Notes under the pieces: generated by a model | Database searches by the model: none | Seen by the model: only the letters and a program-made list of their open reading frames with translations | What the model was told of the DNA's origin: nothing | Shown here: one piece after another, positions 1-13,178 of the stretch | Position numbering within the stretch: the first letter of the stretch is position 1 | How the letters are laid out: each line of letters begins with the position of its first letter | Origin: Stercorarius parasiticus | Taxonomy: Eukaryota; Chordata; Aves; Charadriiformes; Stercorariidae | Direction of reading: 5' to 3' | DNA length: 64,000 nucleotides | Assembly: GCA_013396915.1 (NCBI GenBank) | Contig: VWZL01000908.1 | Location: 9,944 to 73,943 of the forward strand | Program-made: the position numbers and the translations under genes

Positions 1-917
1 CAGATATTCATTTGATAAACTGTTGACTATGACAGTAAGTGAGCACAACGATCATTTGTTATGTACCTTGCCAGACTATCTCATGAACTTAAACATAAAG
101 CCTTAAATAATGACACAGTATGTCCTTTTCTTTTTATCTATCCATTTATATATATTATAATAATTATTAATATACTTATATGACAATTAAGCCAAATACA
201 AATTTGCTAACCCTATTAAATTTATAACTAGTCATTTTCCACAGGATGATGGTGGAAACTGTACTGATTGCCTACTTGCTTAACACTGAATTCTATCACC
301 TCTTTCAGCTATGTAATGCTACAAGGGATTTTTTCACGCTGAAGGCATGGAGAATACTCCTGATGCAATATCACTATTTCAAATGTTAGCTGCAAATGTC
401 TTTGGTGATAATATGGTTCCAACTATTCTGTCCTCTGTAGCAGCAGTGATCTGTAAAAGGGATGACTTGACATCATGGCCTGCTGGGAAAAGTGGTGTCC
501 AGATTACTAAATCACCAACTTTTACTTTTGTTTTATCAGAATTTCCTAATCAATGTCTTCTTTAAATAAAAAAAGCTGCCTCTTAAACATTCTTTATTAA
601 ATTATGGAAAATGTTTGTGGAGGGGAATAAAGCCTCCAAAGCTGTAAAGAAAACTTACTGAATAGGTATTAAGATATAGACAACATGTACATTAGAGCCT
701 GACGTTGCAGTAACATGGATAAGAATGGAAAATGATTTCCAGGAGCACAGAACACTGCTAGCCATCATTGCCAGAGACGATATGTATGTCTCATGATACC
801 TGCAAAAAGAAACACGGATTTGCAGTAACTCATAATAAATGAATCATAAACCACACAAACAGAAAACACTGCTCTTCTTACTGCCAAGCATAGCACCAAT
901 AGTCAAAATTTAACAAG

Positions 918-985
918 GAGCCAGGCCTTGATCCAGCAAGATCCTTACAAATTTTGATTACGTTAAACATGATTGTTGTTTAACT
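918..985. repeat. Possible ancient amniote interspersed repeat
   Basis: GGCCTTGATCCAGCAAGATC followed by CTTACAAATTTTGATTACGT resembles an old amniote repeat whose consensus I recall as GATCCTGCAAAGACTTA with a following TTAAC-rich part. Similar short hints occur at about 17,047 and 60,830-60,890. Evidence is weak. Confidence 0.28.
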
Positions 986-3900
986 GGTGTCATCTGTGAC
1001 TACATTTTTTTTTTATGTTGGAGGAGACGATTGTGTGAGCTTAATTGTATTTCTGTGCCTAAAAATAAATTTTATATAATGGTGAAAAAAGTTTACTTTT
1101 TCATATTGTGTCTGCCAACTGCTCTCATTTGGAGAGCATAAAAGGTGAAATGGAACAAGCTCTTCCCATCAGTAAATGGCAGTCAGGTTATGTGACAGGT
1201 TGTCAGCAATGACAAGATCCCACAGTTCTTCATAATATAAAAACAGAGAATTGTCCATCTTCGTAAAATTAGTCGGAAATATCTACTGTCCCATTCCTAA
1301 TGGAATAGTACATATTCTGCAAAGATAGGGTAATTTTAAAGCACTCCTGGAAAAGAAATCAGAGAAGCTTACTATAAGTACCTCCAGTCAATAAAGGATC
1401 GCACTATCTTCATTCAACCTCTCTCTTAAAGAAAAACACACACAAATAACCACTAAATTCCCAATCCTTCTAGACAGCTGGATTGCAATGACTGAAATTC
1501 ACGTGCAATCAGTGCAAATGTTATTAAGCCCTGTGTTCCTTTTTGTCTGTTCCAGCTGACTGGATTGTTGAGTTAGTGCACAGAGAAGCAATGTACTTTG
1601 GTTTCCTTTCAAGGACCAAGCGCCAGAGTCATTAAAATAATTCCTAAGAAGAAAAAGTACAATTGACATTAATATTAACCTTGGGGGAAAAAAACTGTTA
1701 AATTAATTTGGGCAGAAGGACTGACTATATGTATTTTTAAAAATCATTAGGACTAGTTCTTGGCCTATTTAAAAATCATCCAGATAGGAAAGAAGACAAG
1801 AAAAGGAAATGTATGTGTGAATGATGGAATGCAGAAGAGTACACAATGTATCTGGTAAAAAGTGAATCTACTATGGAACAGTAATCCTATCCATATGGGG
1901 GCCAAATACAAAGGCAAGGGAAAGAACAGCAACTTCAACTCTTCTGGATAGGGGGGCAACAGTTAAAGGCATTTTATAGGACTGGAGGAGAAAACAATTC
2001 TACTGTGTATGAAGGAAGGAAATACAGGAAAGGTTTGCATCAGACTGTCCATGATCCTATCTGACAGTTAACTTTATACAAGAGCCCAGAAACATACACA
2101 AATACAGGTTCAAGAAAATATTTCAGATTTCAAATCTATCATTTGCCCACCTGTTTTGTTCGATGAAGCTCTACACAATTCCCTTATTGGCCTTGCTGAT
2201 AAATTTGCCATGGTCCCTTACTTAAAAGCATCACTACTACTAATATGTTTAATGTCAGAAAAATAAAGAGACTATCCTAATGTCAACCCTTATGGGATCC
2301 TGATGGTACAACCATCATAAGGAAATAGAAACAACTGCTATTTACAATTAAAACAAGAGACATGGACGGTCACTAAAAATAATATTTTTTAAATGGTACC
2401 TTTTTCTTCTAGTAATTTAATAGCCAAGATCATATTGGGGATAATCCAAGGTTTGAAGAAAATTTTCTGTTGAATAAAAAGATAGGAATGAAATATTGCA
2501 TATGGGCTGATAGTAAAAACGTCTGTGGAAACAAATTATCCACCAATAATCCAATTACTTGTTGCTTGCAGAACTTCAATCTGTTAATTATCTCCACTCA
2601 TTCTGAGTCACTTCTCCGTTACTGAGATTCATTAAAGGTCCATTCAAGTCTCTGAAACTATTTAACATCTTTTGTGTCCAAAAAAGTACAGCATCATCAA
2701 GCTTTCAAACCTCAAAGCTAGGGTTATGTTCTTGGATATATTTGTGTATTTCACATTGTAGTCAAAGAAGTTAGAACACAATAACTGGTCCACCATGGTT
2801 TTACTGTTTTATCACTATTTAAAAGATTCTTTATGTATTTTTATGATTTCTAATATCAGCTGGAGATTAGCAGCAGTTTGATGCCTGTCTACCTGAAAAC
2901 AGTCAAATCTAGTATGCACATACAATCAAAGGTTTTTACTTTTATTACATTGGCCCCTCATCGTGGTTTAGTACATATTGAGAACAGTTCAGTTTTCACA
3001 TTAAATATTTTTTGACAATCTGTATGCATGTAACTATTTAAAGATTTAGATTTGAGTGGAGGAATTCTAACAGACACTCAGTATGAAAAACGTACTCCTA
3101 AGACTACAGTCACCATTAGGGCTTAAACACAATGTAAAACTTAGCCATCCTGATGTCCAGGGGTACAATAGGATCTTTATCACAACACAACAATTAGGAG
3201 CAACAATTAGGCTTAAAAGAAATAAACAGTTCATTCCCCCAAAATAGCAGAATGAGCAGCTTTATAGGAAATATTAAGGTTTGGGAGATGCCCAGGTCCT
3301 GTCAAAGGCACTGAGAATCCTCAACAGAGAATAGGAGAAGATGCTATCTCTACTTGGGATTCACAAGAGCTGAAATAAAATTAGTCCTTCTGACTTTGAC
3401 TGAGAGAGGCAGAAACTAATGTCCTTCCTTCGTTTAATATTTAACAGAGTCATCAGGGATGAAAATTAGGGTATTTATATAGCAAGATATATGTAGCATA
3501 TATGTGCGTATCATATATGCATTTTATTATCAAAGCATGTATTAATCCTTTTTCTATGTTTCTGAAGTATATGCAAATCAATGTACCCTTCAAGGTGGCT
3601 CTAGTTACCAAATACTGAATTTAAAAGTACTCTGCAACCATGAAAATATCTCTGTACGTTTTCGTAATTAACATCTTCATATACTCTATCATCTGGAATA
3701 CATCTGGAATTGTGTAGGTAATATAACTTACTCTGCAGTTAGGTACTAAGAACAATAGTAATACTGATATTTTCTAACAAAGTAACTTTAGAAAACAATG
3801 GTTTAGGCAAAACAGACTTCAGTACTGAATAATTCTGTTACATCCAGGCCTTTAAAAACCATGACCCTGATATTCCAGAGATGTCTGGATTTTTTTAGCT

Positions 3901-6900
3901 AACTTATTTCATCTACTCTAGGCTGTATTTGAAATAAAGAAAATTGAATGGCCATACTCTATATCTTACTATCTTACTCATATTACAGTATGTTACAGGT
4001 TAAATGAAGCCAAAATGACTAAGACAAGCTTTGCTTTTAGGACACTCCACAATGCCCTCTGTACTTCAGCTTGAACTTTCACGTAAGGTCCTTTTTACAA
4101 TCCTTGTTTTAATAGATTGCTAGATTGTTTTAACAGATTAATAGATGTGGAAACTCAATGAACTTTTTACTGTTTTCAGGAGCTGAGAAGATAAACATTA
4201 CAGAGTGCATTTTGACTTTATTAACAAAAAGACTTAGAAGAAGGTTTCCAGCTATGCATTCAGTACTACATTGCCTGACTTTTCCAAGATCACTATTGAA
4301 CGTTTTAGAATTGGTACCTTAAATACATCAAATATTCATTCTACTAGAGGAGCATTATTTTCCCCCAATTTTCATGTGAATTTTACTATTGAGAAAAGTA
4401 TTTGTTTGACTGTTTGGAAATTACAGCCTTTTCTCCAACAGACAAGAAGAGGAATATGAGTAATAGCAGTTGAAACACACCATTATTAATGCTTCTCATC
4501 AGTATTACTGTATCCTATACAGGACAACATTTGCGACTTCCCCCCACTTCCAGGAGAATAAACAGTTTTGCAGAGACATCATGGAAACAAAATTTGGCCA
4601 ACAAATCTTTATGACCAACGAGTGTGAAAGACTCAAGAAAAAAAACCAACTACAATTACTAACAAACTAAAAGAACAACAAACCCCTTCTTCCCCAAATA
4701 ATCTTCTACTTACAAATTGAAGAAGACATTTCATCTGCAGCCTTTGGAACATATTGAAAAAACCCATATGCTTCCAGCAGCTGTTTTATACATCTTCACA
4801 GCATTAATCTCCCTTAGTGTGCAAAGTTACTGATTAGCTGTGACACTGATTTCCACTAGAACCTGAGGAAACATCCAATCAAATATGGACTCAGTCTTTC
4901 CTACAACAATGTCACATAAAAGCTGGAGAGTTACAAAAAGAATTTAAGTACTCCAGAGACACATTCACACTGCATTCGCAGCCACTAAGATGCCTTTCTA
5001 GGTCTCTCTTGTTACAATGAGTTAGGAGGAAGAGCTTACATTTTTCACTTACACTACGATTCGACAGATATGATAATGGATCCTATTCCTCCAGTATTTA
5101 TGAAAAACCTTTAACATGCCAAGGGTGTCCTACAGCTTTGGTTGCATAACAGGCAGCTATGAGCTCTTAGTGTGAACTATACACAATAACCTCATGGAGT
5201 TACATGGCTTACTTTAAAAATTAAATTCTTTATGTGTAAGAAAAACTTCCTTAATATTGAGGAACTGCTAATACTAAGTTGGAAAAATGTCTAGTGGGGC
5301 AAATGCATTATATTGATATGAGAACAACCTTCTAAACTTAGCTGCTTGAAAAGGATGTAATTTCCAATAGCTGATAAAATCAAATCTATTTCAAGATATA
5401 TTAGTCACCCTTCTTGGAAGCCTATAATTAGTAAGCCATTAGTTGGGTCATCATTTTCATATGCAAAATCTGATGCTAAATAGTTTGTATTTCTTACATT
5501 TACTTTTTTTCTAAGTCATGCTAGGGAACATGAAATGAAACAAAGCAGTGTATATGAAATAAAAGGCTCCCTAAAGTTTCAGCTCATTATTTTCAGTGCC
5601 ACGAGATAAAAGCACAGAGAGTGTAATTTCCAAATGGACATGTATATACCTATTTAGGAAGAATGACATGATTTCACAGGGTGGCAGTGTCAGACAATAA
5701 AACATAGGAAGAAAATCTTATTTATCCCCTTCCAATTCCACCACAGTCCCAAATTTTGTGAACCATCCAATTCAGTGTGCATGGCTAATAGCTGCAAAAC
5801 AGCGATCTGATACCAAAGTCACTGCAGGTTAAAGGGTGGTAATTAGCTCTAAGATGAGCATAAAATAAGAGGGCAAAGCAAGGTGTGTAAGGAGAGTTAT
5901 CGTCGATAAAGGGCCAATGTGAATTTGTTTAAGCTCTGTAACCTTACAGAATGCCAGTCTAAACTTTCTTCATTTGTGCTGTTGTCTCTGATAAATCCAG
6001 TAAGGAAGCCTGACAGCCTCATACCAAGTTACTGGACTGAAGCTGTCCACTAAAGACAGCACAAATGAAAAAAGAAAGCAAAGTAAAAAATCCAAATAAA
6101 GAATGATGAGTTCCTCAACTTTATGTTAAAAAAATTTCTCTGGGAAACAACCAAAAGTTGAATGTTCAGTGTTAAATCCCTGACAGACAATATTATCCTT
6201 GTCAATTTATTATTAAAAGCACAGCACCAAAGGCATGCACACATCTATTAGTAAATACTACAAAAGATAAAAGGACTCTGCTATTATCATTATAACTTGT
6301 AAACTTATAGGGAAATGGCATATTGGTTGGGCATTTCATAAACTCCTAGGCCCATATCAGTGAAAAACATTCGTATGTGTGTTCTTAACCTAGGATAGAT
6401 CAGCAACATCTTTACTTCTGTCTGTACTAAGTTTCAAAGGTTCATGGTCCTTCAAGTTCCACTTCTGAGCATGCAGAGAAAGGCTCCAAGCTAAGTAGCT
6501 CATACCTAAGTCTAGAAAGGTCACATCTACTTAACTGTTAGCAAATGCTCTCCCCTGATCCTGCCTGAAAAATGTTTGACCGTGCTGGCACTCATCAAAC
6601 CCCCCTCAGAGAATGTGTTAAGTTCTGTTCCCAGTTAACACTCTGCATGCAGAAACATCATTTGGGGAACAACAAGAAAGTTTAAGAATGTAGACAAGAT
6701 GAGCCATGTCACTTGGCTCAGGGCCAGAAAAAAATTTCTGGAGTAAGTTGTAGAAGTCTTTAAGTCTAGAACCTGCTGGTTAAGATTTTCTTCTAGAAGA
6801 CAGATTTTAGCCCCATTAGGGCAAGAGAGTAAGTGAATTTTTGGCTTCTTTTTGTTTGACAATTTTTGCAATGACTATTATGATAAGAAAGGTAAGAGAA

Positions 6901-7525
6901 CACCAACACCAACACCTACAATTGGAGGCATTAACTTGTTCATGGCTAGAAAAGCTTCCTGACTGTACACCAGAAGTTCAGTAGCATTTCCCTGCAATTG
7001 CAAATTCCTCAGCTCTAGGGAGCAAGGAAAAGGGAGGTAGGATCCTAGACACATCCCTTAGAATAGGTTCAAAGGGTTACGAGGCATCTTGCTCAAAGCT
7101 GAGTTTTAGTACTAATATATACAGAGGTACTTAATTCCCTTAATGCACTACACTGAGAGTTGAGGCATATTTCCTCTCACTATGTTACCTCTGGTACAGG
7201 AAGAAGATGGAAATGATATATAAGATTTACACCATGTATTGAATGTGAAGATTAACACACTTGGGCTTCCTTGGACCAACTAGAAAAGCTAATTCCAGTG
7301 TTAATGACTCTAAAGCAGGACACTTATCAATTTCCACATACTTTCTTGGGATTAACTCATAGATTTATTCTGTCTATGTAGGAAAGCAACATAAGCAAAT
7401 AAATTTTGCTTCAGTGAACTTGGGCTGGCATAAGCAAAACGTGAGCAAGAGCCAGTACATACCTTGTTTTCCACTTGCGATTCAAGACTACAGGCCCTCA
7501 AACTTTGCAGTCCAAGGAATACCTT

Positions 7526-7559
7526 TCTGCATTAGCTGTATCTCTGCATTAGCTGTCTC
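7526..7559. repeat. 17-bp tandem duplication
   Basis: TCTGCATTAGCTGTATC is followed directly by TCTGCATTAGCTGTCTC, with one mismatch. Confidence 0.9.
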
Positions 7560-10500
7560 TAGAGGTGCTTATAAACATGATATATGAGCTCGTAAGGTGG
7601 CTGCCTCGGATCCTGTGCAGTTTAGGATCAGTGGAAATGTTGCATAAAGCAGACATTGCAAGAATTTGGCAGTCACCTGCATGTGAATAATTTTTAAAAT
7701 GAGGGTCAGAGGTGTAAAGTAGAACAAAGTTTTTAGATCATATTCTCCAATATAGTGAGTTCTCTGTCCCTGTAACCTTCAGCCCTCAGATTGCTGAACT
7801 GCATGAAGAGCAGTGCTTCTATAAAGCAAAACAAAATCTTTCAGTACAAATACAATACAAGCACGTTATTTCAGCGTAACTAAATTTAACACAACAAGAG
7901 CATGTTGGCAAACACAGAGCACCAGCTGTCAGCACTGAGACCTGACATGGTTATTCCCTGTTCAGTTAATTATCTAGGTTGGTTCATTGTTATATTGCAG
8001 TCTTAATTATAGTAGAAGTTATATGATCACTTCTTTCACTGATCATTTGGCTCTATGGATCAAATCTTTCAAAAGTAAAATTCTCTCATTTGTATAAATT
8101 TGGAGCTTTAGGTTACAGAGGTGAGCACTAGACTACTCACTCATCTCATTTTTGTTCATAATTTAATGGCAGAAGTTTGGTTTTTTTTTTACTCTTAATA
8201 CTATCACTTCGTTTCATGTAAAAAATACTATATATGTTAGAAGTGTAAATTACACATTAGGCTGCTTCCTAGAGTTCTGAATGTTCTGAAATAGGCTCTG
8301 GGAAGAGAGAAATTTTGTAATTTCTTTTTTGACTGTAGGATCTATTTAGCTCCACACACAGCAATCACAGAAGGGAGAGCCTCACAACACTTGTCTGAGA
8401 GTTGTTCACAATTGGCAGCGTATGTAACAGGCTCTTGAAATTTGATAGCGATCAGAAAGTTTTGACTCAATAGGCTCAAATGTGGTTTTTGTGTTATCAA
8501 TAGGCAACCCAACCCAACCCACATGGCCCATTCATCCTTTGTCTCAATCCGAGAGTTTTGGCTTTTTCTTCCGATTTTCCCCACAGCGGTGAGGGGTTGA
8601 GAGAGCAGTGTGTGGTTCTTTGTTGCCGCCGTCTAAGGCTAAACCATGACACATCTGGTTTTGCACATGCAAAGAAATGCTATTGAGGCATCATGAAAAC
8701 TTGTGTTTGTATTTAATAATCTAAGAAAAGGCTTTACTCCATACACTTGTACTGAACTTCTCCCTAATGTGGCACTGCATCACACAAAGTTTTTGTCTCT
8801 TCAATTCATAATATAAAAGTCCATTTATAGCACAGAATAATGGGCATATTTTATTTCCAATTAAGATTACTCATCTGTTCACACCCACCAAGATTTCTAC
8901 TGTGCTTTTAATTTATCATTGCTTACTTTAATGCACCTGGTTTAATCACAGTAGCACCAGGAATCAGATCATTATAACCAGAGCTGTACTGAACTAATTT
9001 AATCTTCTTGGGAGGAAAAAAGGAGAGTATGAGAGAATATTTTAGATTCAAAGTACTCAGGCTTTTCTTTTTACAACATTACTTACCACCTATCTCCCTT
9101 TTTATTTCAAAACTGCTTAAAATGATGAGGCTGACATACCATTTTGAATACCCTGAATCCAAAAAAGTGTTAACTCTCCATCCAGAATGGTACAACATTG
9201 AGATAGATATTACAAAGAGAAAGAGTTAATTTGATGTAGCACTAATCAACAACAAAATGAAAGTAAAGGCAGTGCCCTTTAAATCTTAGCTCAGGACTGA
9301 AATTTGCTAAAATTCCTTAGAATTGTCATATTTTATTTCACACTTTTGCACATTTCAAAAGCACCACAGACAATTTCCAATGTCTGTGTATTTCTGTGCA
9401 AGAGAGACCCAGATCCAGGGAATACGGAAGATCAGGACTGAGGTGTTCTGACAAAGCTGCCTCAGGAGTATAGGAAAGTTATTTTAGAAAGTGCTGCAAG
9501 CCAAGATCAAAATGCTATGTTGAAATAGTAGGGAACTACAGATAAGAATTACTACTGCTTGTGATATACAGGAGAGGTGAAAGAGTGTGAGACCTGATAT
9601 TGCAAATACATGAAGGGTTAGGACTGCAATGAATCACAGTAACAGCCAAAGGATCCTCTCTCACAATCTTCTACTACGAAGGCATTTCCAGGACTGAAAT
9701 GTACCACAATTGAAATATACCATTTTAGAAGTAGACACTATTTAGGGTTAAAACTTTGCTGCTTGTTCAATTAGCTCCAAATCTTTCACTCAAGGAAACA
9801 GAGGGCACAGGCTTGTTTTCTTGGTAAGGGTTATTTTGCACGATACAGTAGAGATTTATTCATACTGTCTGCAAACGCTAGCAGCATTTTCATCTCTACA
9901 ATGCAGCAATGCAGCTCAACGAAAATTTTTAAAGCTAGTAAATAAATTTATTTTTGTCACTAGAAAAAAAATTATCATCACTTGCATAGTTAGTTTTCTA
10001 AGTGTGTACTTCTAAACTCAAGTTGGCATCAATATTGTAGTCCCTTGGCAAGCTTCCTTATGAAGCAGTTAGTCAGCAAGGACTTCAATCAGTAAAGAAG
10101 CAAGAAGTCCCAAAGGTCATTTTCCAAAGTTAATGTTTTAGGATGTGAATACCCACTGGCCTATGAGTTGCTCTGTTTATTGTCATGAAAAACATCTTAA
10201 CTGTCTAGAGTGTTTCAGGGAACTCCCAGGCAAGGAGCGCAGAGCAGGGAAATACTGACACGTGACTATATCTGTAGCCCCTTCAAACTGCAGCCAGCAT
10301 AAACAAACACAACCTTCAGGATGGGAGACTAACCAAAGTAAAAATGACCACTGAAGAATGGAAAGGTCATTGTAAACTGCAATGGGATGCTATATAGGTC
10401 TCTAGCAGCAGTGAAACACTTTTTGAAACCTTAGTATCAATACCAGCTTTACATATATGCATTTCTGTTGAAAAAAATTCTAGCGAAGAAAGTCCTAGCA

Positions 10501-12476
10501 TCAGCAGAACCTCTAAAAAGCACAGAAACACAATTTCAGGACGTGTTTCACGTCAACAACAAAATCCGGTGTTAGAAAAGGAGTCGAATATAATAAAAGC
10601 TAAGGTATGCCACAAGATGTAGAAATGTCTAGCGTTAAATACTTCCAGAAGCCAAAGATTAAGCAACATGAACAACACTGCAGCTCATGTCAGGAAATAA
10701 GATACAAGTGCACAAAGCAATTTTCATTAGAAGGAACTGCATTGTCTCTTTCTCACAGACTTTATGGCCCTAGTTGCTTGCTATACATCAACTTGGTGCT
10801 GTACTGACAATGAGACTTTTTCTATCAAGCCCTGTCAGCCTTCATTACTTATGGTAATGAGTGACTTCGTTCTTTGGTTCTTTTCTTCATTTCAAATGCT
10901 ACTGTATAGGAACAAATATGCTTCTTTCTGCTAAGCAACTGCAATTTTCAGCCCAGTTGAAATATTTTTTCTTGTTCATCTGAAATAGATGAAATTAATC
11001 TTAATTTTTTCATGCAGGTGCTGTACAGATAGAAATCTATTTACAGGTAGAAGGTATTGTAGGAATATTGACACACAAAGCTGTCACCCGTACAAATAGT
11101 TATCACTAGCGATATACAAAATATCCGTATCAGTCCTCAGATTACTTGTGTATAGATTTTGGAAGACTCCAGGGAACCCTACACAAAAAGCTTTTGTGCA
11201 TGCACTTTCAGACATTTTGTAAAAATATGCCCATCTTTTTAGCAAATGCATGTTGGGAGAGATTTTTTAGCCTCCTTTCCTACAAGGAAGGTAGGGCTAT
11301 CATGGTCTTTTGTATCTCATATATACTGCAAGTGTTGAATAGTATCTTCCTGCACTCCAGGACCACCACTATTCTTACAAAGGACTTGAGACCTGAAGCC
11401 TTCGGAGATGCTGTGGAAAGGGAAATCCTATCCAAACACCACAGGAAAGACCCTTTCTAGAGAAAAATAAAATGGGATAGGGAAACAAATTATGGTTCAT
11501 AAAGAGATACCCAAGACTGTCGAAATCAAGGGACTTTGGAGGGATGAAAAAGAGCTAGAAAATAACAAGAATGTTAGTTTCATGAATTTCAATTATATTC
11601 AAGACAATTCAGCATTCTACAGTAAATTGATCCTTCTAAATTAATTCTGCTTGAGTTTGGAGCACACTGGTAAGCAGAAGGGAGTTATGGGACTTGGGGA
11701 AGGGGGGTCAGTTCAGTGCTGAATAGTGATACAAGTAAAGACAACTTGATTCTGCAGAATTGTCAATCTGGCCTTTTCACACAACATTAAATTAATTAAA
11801 TAACAAGACTAAAGCATTTTTCTGCCTGAATTACTCCATTTTTCCCTGAATGTGATAGAATATAATTATGTTCACATATGTAAGAGGCTCCTGTAAAAAG
11901 CAAAATCTATTAATCAGTTAATCAGGCCACACTTCAATAGAATCTTTAATGCTGTGCATCCAGGGGTGCTTCACCAAAAGGCAAATTATAAACTCAATTA
12001 ATTATGAATTATTTTAATAAATGACTTGTAAACCTGGATTTAAAGGAGCTATACATTTGCCAACGTCGCAAATTAACAGGGGTACGGGAACCCCAAAGCT
12101 AGGGTAAACTGCAGCTGGGAACATCACAAACAGATGAGACTAAAGGTTGGTTTAATGTGAATCTAGAAAAAAATCTGAAAGCTATGGAATTTTGAAGATC
12201 CTAATAGAAATATAACCCTGCAGGACAAGGAGGAGGAGGTAAGTACAACATACTAACCATGTAAACTACCTAGTCGTTACTAGCATTTTAAGTGCCAAAA
12301 CCTACAATAAGATAAATAAAAATTGGCTTTAATGGATCTGGAAAAGTAAAGCTTACTATAGGATTGAAGCTAAGTGGGTCACTGCATATATGGTGTGATA
12401 CGAACACAGAATGAAGTCAGGTACAGGAGTCAACATAAAAACACCCTTGCATTTTCCATTCCAGGTACCTAATAAC

Positions 12477-12540
12477 TGTGGCATATTGGCATACCCAAAA
12501 TCATGGAATGTGGCATATTGGCATACCCAAAATCATAGAA
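12477..12540. repeat. 32-bp tandem duplication abutting the CR1 3' end
   Basis: Two consecutive 32-nt copies (12,477-12,508 and 12,509-12,540), each starting TGTGGCATATTGGCATACCC, differ at one base (TCATGGAA against TCATAGAA). The second copy runs directly into the CR1 tail, whose TCATAGAA unit it shares. Confidence 0.95.
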
Positions 12541-13178
12541 TCATAGAATGTGTTGGGTTGGAAGGGACCCTTAAAGGTCATCTAGTCCAACCCCCCTGCA
12601 GTAAGCAGGAACATCTTCAACTAGATCAGATTGCTCAGAGCCTCATCAAGCCTGGCCTTGAATGTCTCCAGGGATGGGGCCTCCACCACCTCTCTGGGCA
12701 ACCTTTTCCAGTGTCTCACCATCCTCATTGTAAAGAACTTCTTCCTATTATGTGATCTAGACCTACCCTGCTCTAGTTTAAAACCATTACCCCTCGTCCT
12801 ATCGCGACATGCCCTTGCAAACAGCCCCTCCCCAGCTTTCTTATAGGCCCCCTTCAGATACTGGAAGGTCGCTATAAGGTCTCCCTGGAGCCTTCTCTTC
12901 TCCAGGCTGAACAACCTGAGGTCTCTAATCCTGTCCTCACAGGAGAGGTGCTCCAGCCCTTTGATCATCTTTGTAGCCCTCCTCTGGACCCACTCCAACA
13001 GGTCCATGTCCTTCTTGGGCTGAGGGTTCTAGAGCTGGATGCAGCACTCCAGGTGGGGTCTCACAAGAGCAGAGTAGAGGGGGAGAATCACCTCTCTGGA
13101 TCTGCTGACCACACTTCTTTTGATGCAGCCCAGGATGCGATTGGCCTTCTGGGCTGCAAGCGCACATTGTTGGCTCAT
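12531..13178 (-). mobile_element. CR1 LINE copy, 5'-truncated, first 3'-end type
   Basis: The left end carries the CR1 tail in reverse (TCATAGAATCATAGAATG), then the usual G/A-rich terminal block and the C-terminal part of the reverse-transcriptase ORF. Read on the minus strand, the ORF keeps frame from about 13,140 to a stop at 12,623-12,621 (ending ALSNLI). It shows CR1 landmarks such as [17 protein letters not shown] and the downstream KKFFTMRMVRHWKRLPRE block. One nonsense change, TGG to TAG (plus-strand 13,029-13,031), breaks it, so the copy is inactive. The 5' end is lost at about 13,178 in the segment encoding the region after the catalytic motif. Confidence 0.93.
12621..13140 (-). pseudogene. 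CR1 reverse-transcriptase C-terminal remnant with one in-frame stop
   Basis: Conceptual minus-strand translation runs without frameshift from [11 protein letters not shown] through [10 protein letters not shown], then a TAG where CR1 elements normally have Trp. A further 128 open codons from MDLLEWV to the natural ORF2 end follow. Only the portion after the polymerase catalytic box is present. It is non-functional because of 5' truncation and the nonsense codon. Confidence 0.85.

Larger units (their letters stand above)
1..12476. other. Intergenic AT-rich DNA, no gene recognised
   Basis: Short ORFs of 60-114 codons are scattered on both strands without recognisable domains, codon structure or splice-supported continuity. 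Minor content: a possible old repeat at 918-985, a 17-bp tandem duplication at 7,526, a small CpG cluster at 8,545-8,635, AACCC triplication near 8,507, and TAAT-core-rich DNA at 11,780-12,030. It lies 3' of LRRC4C. Confidence 0.75.
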
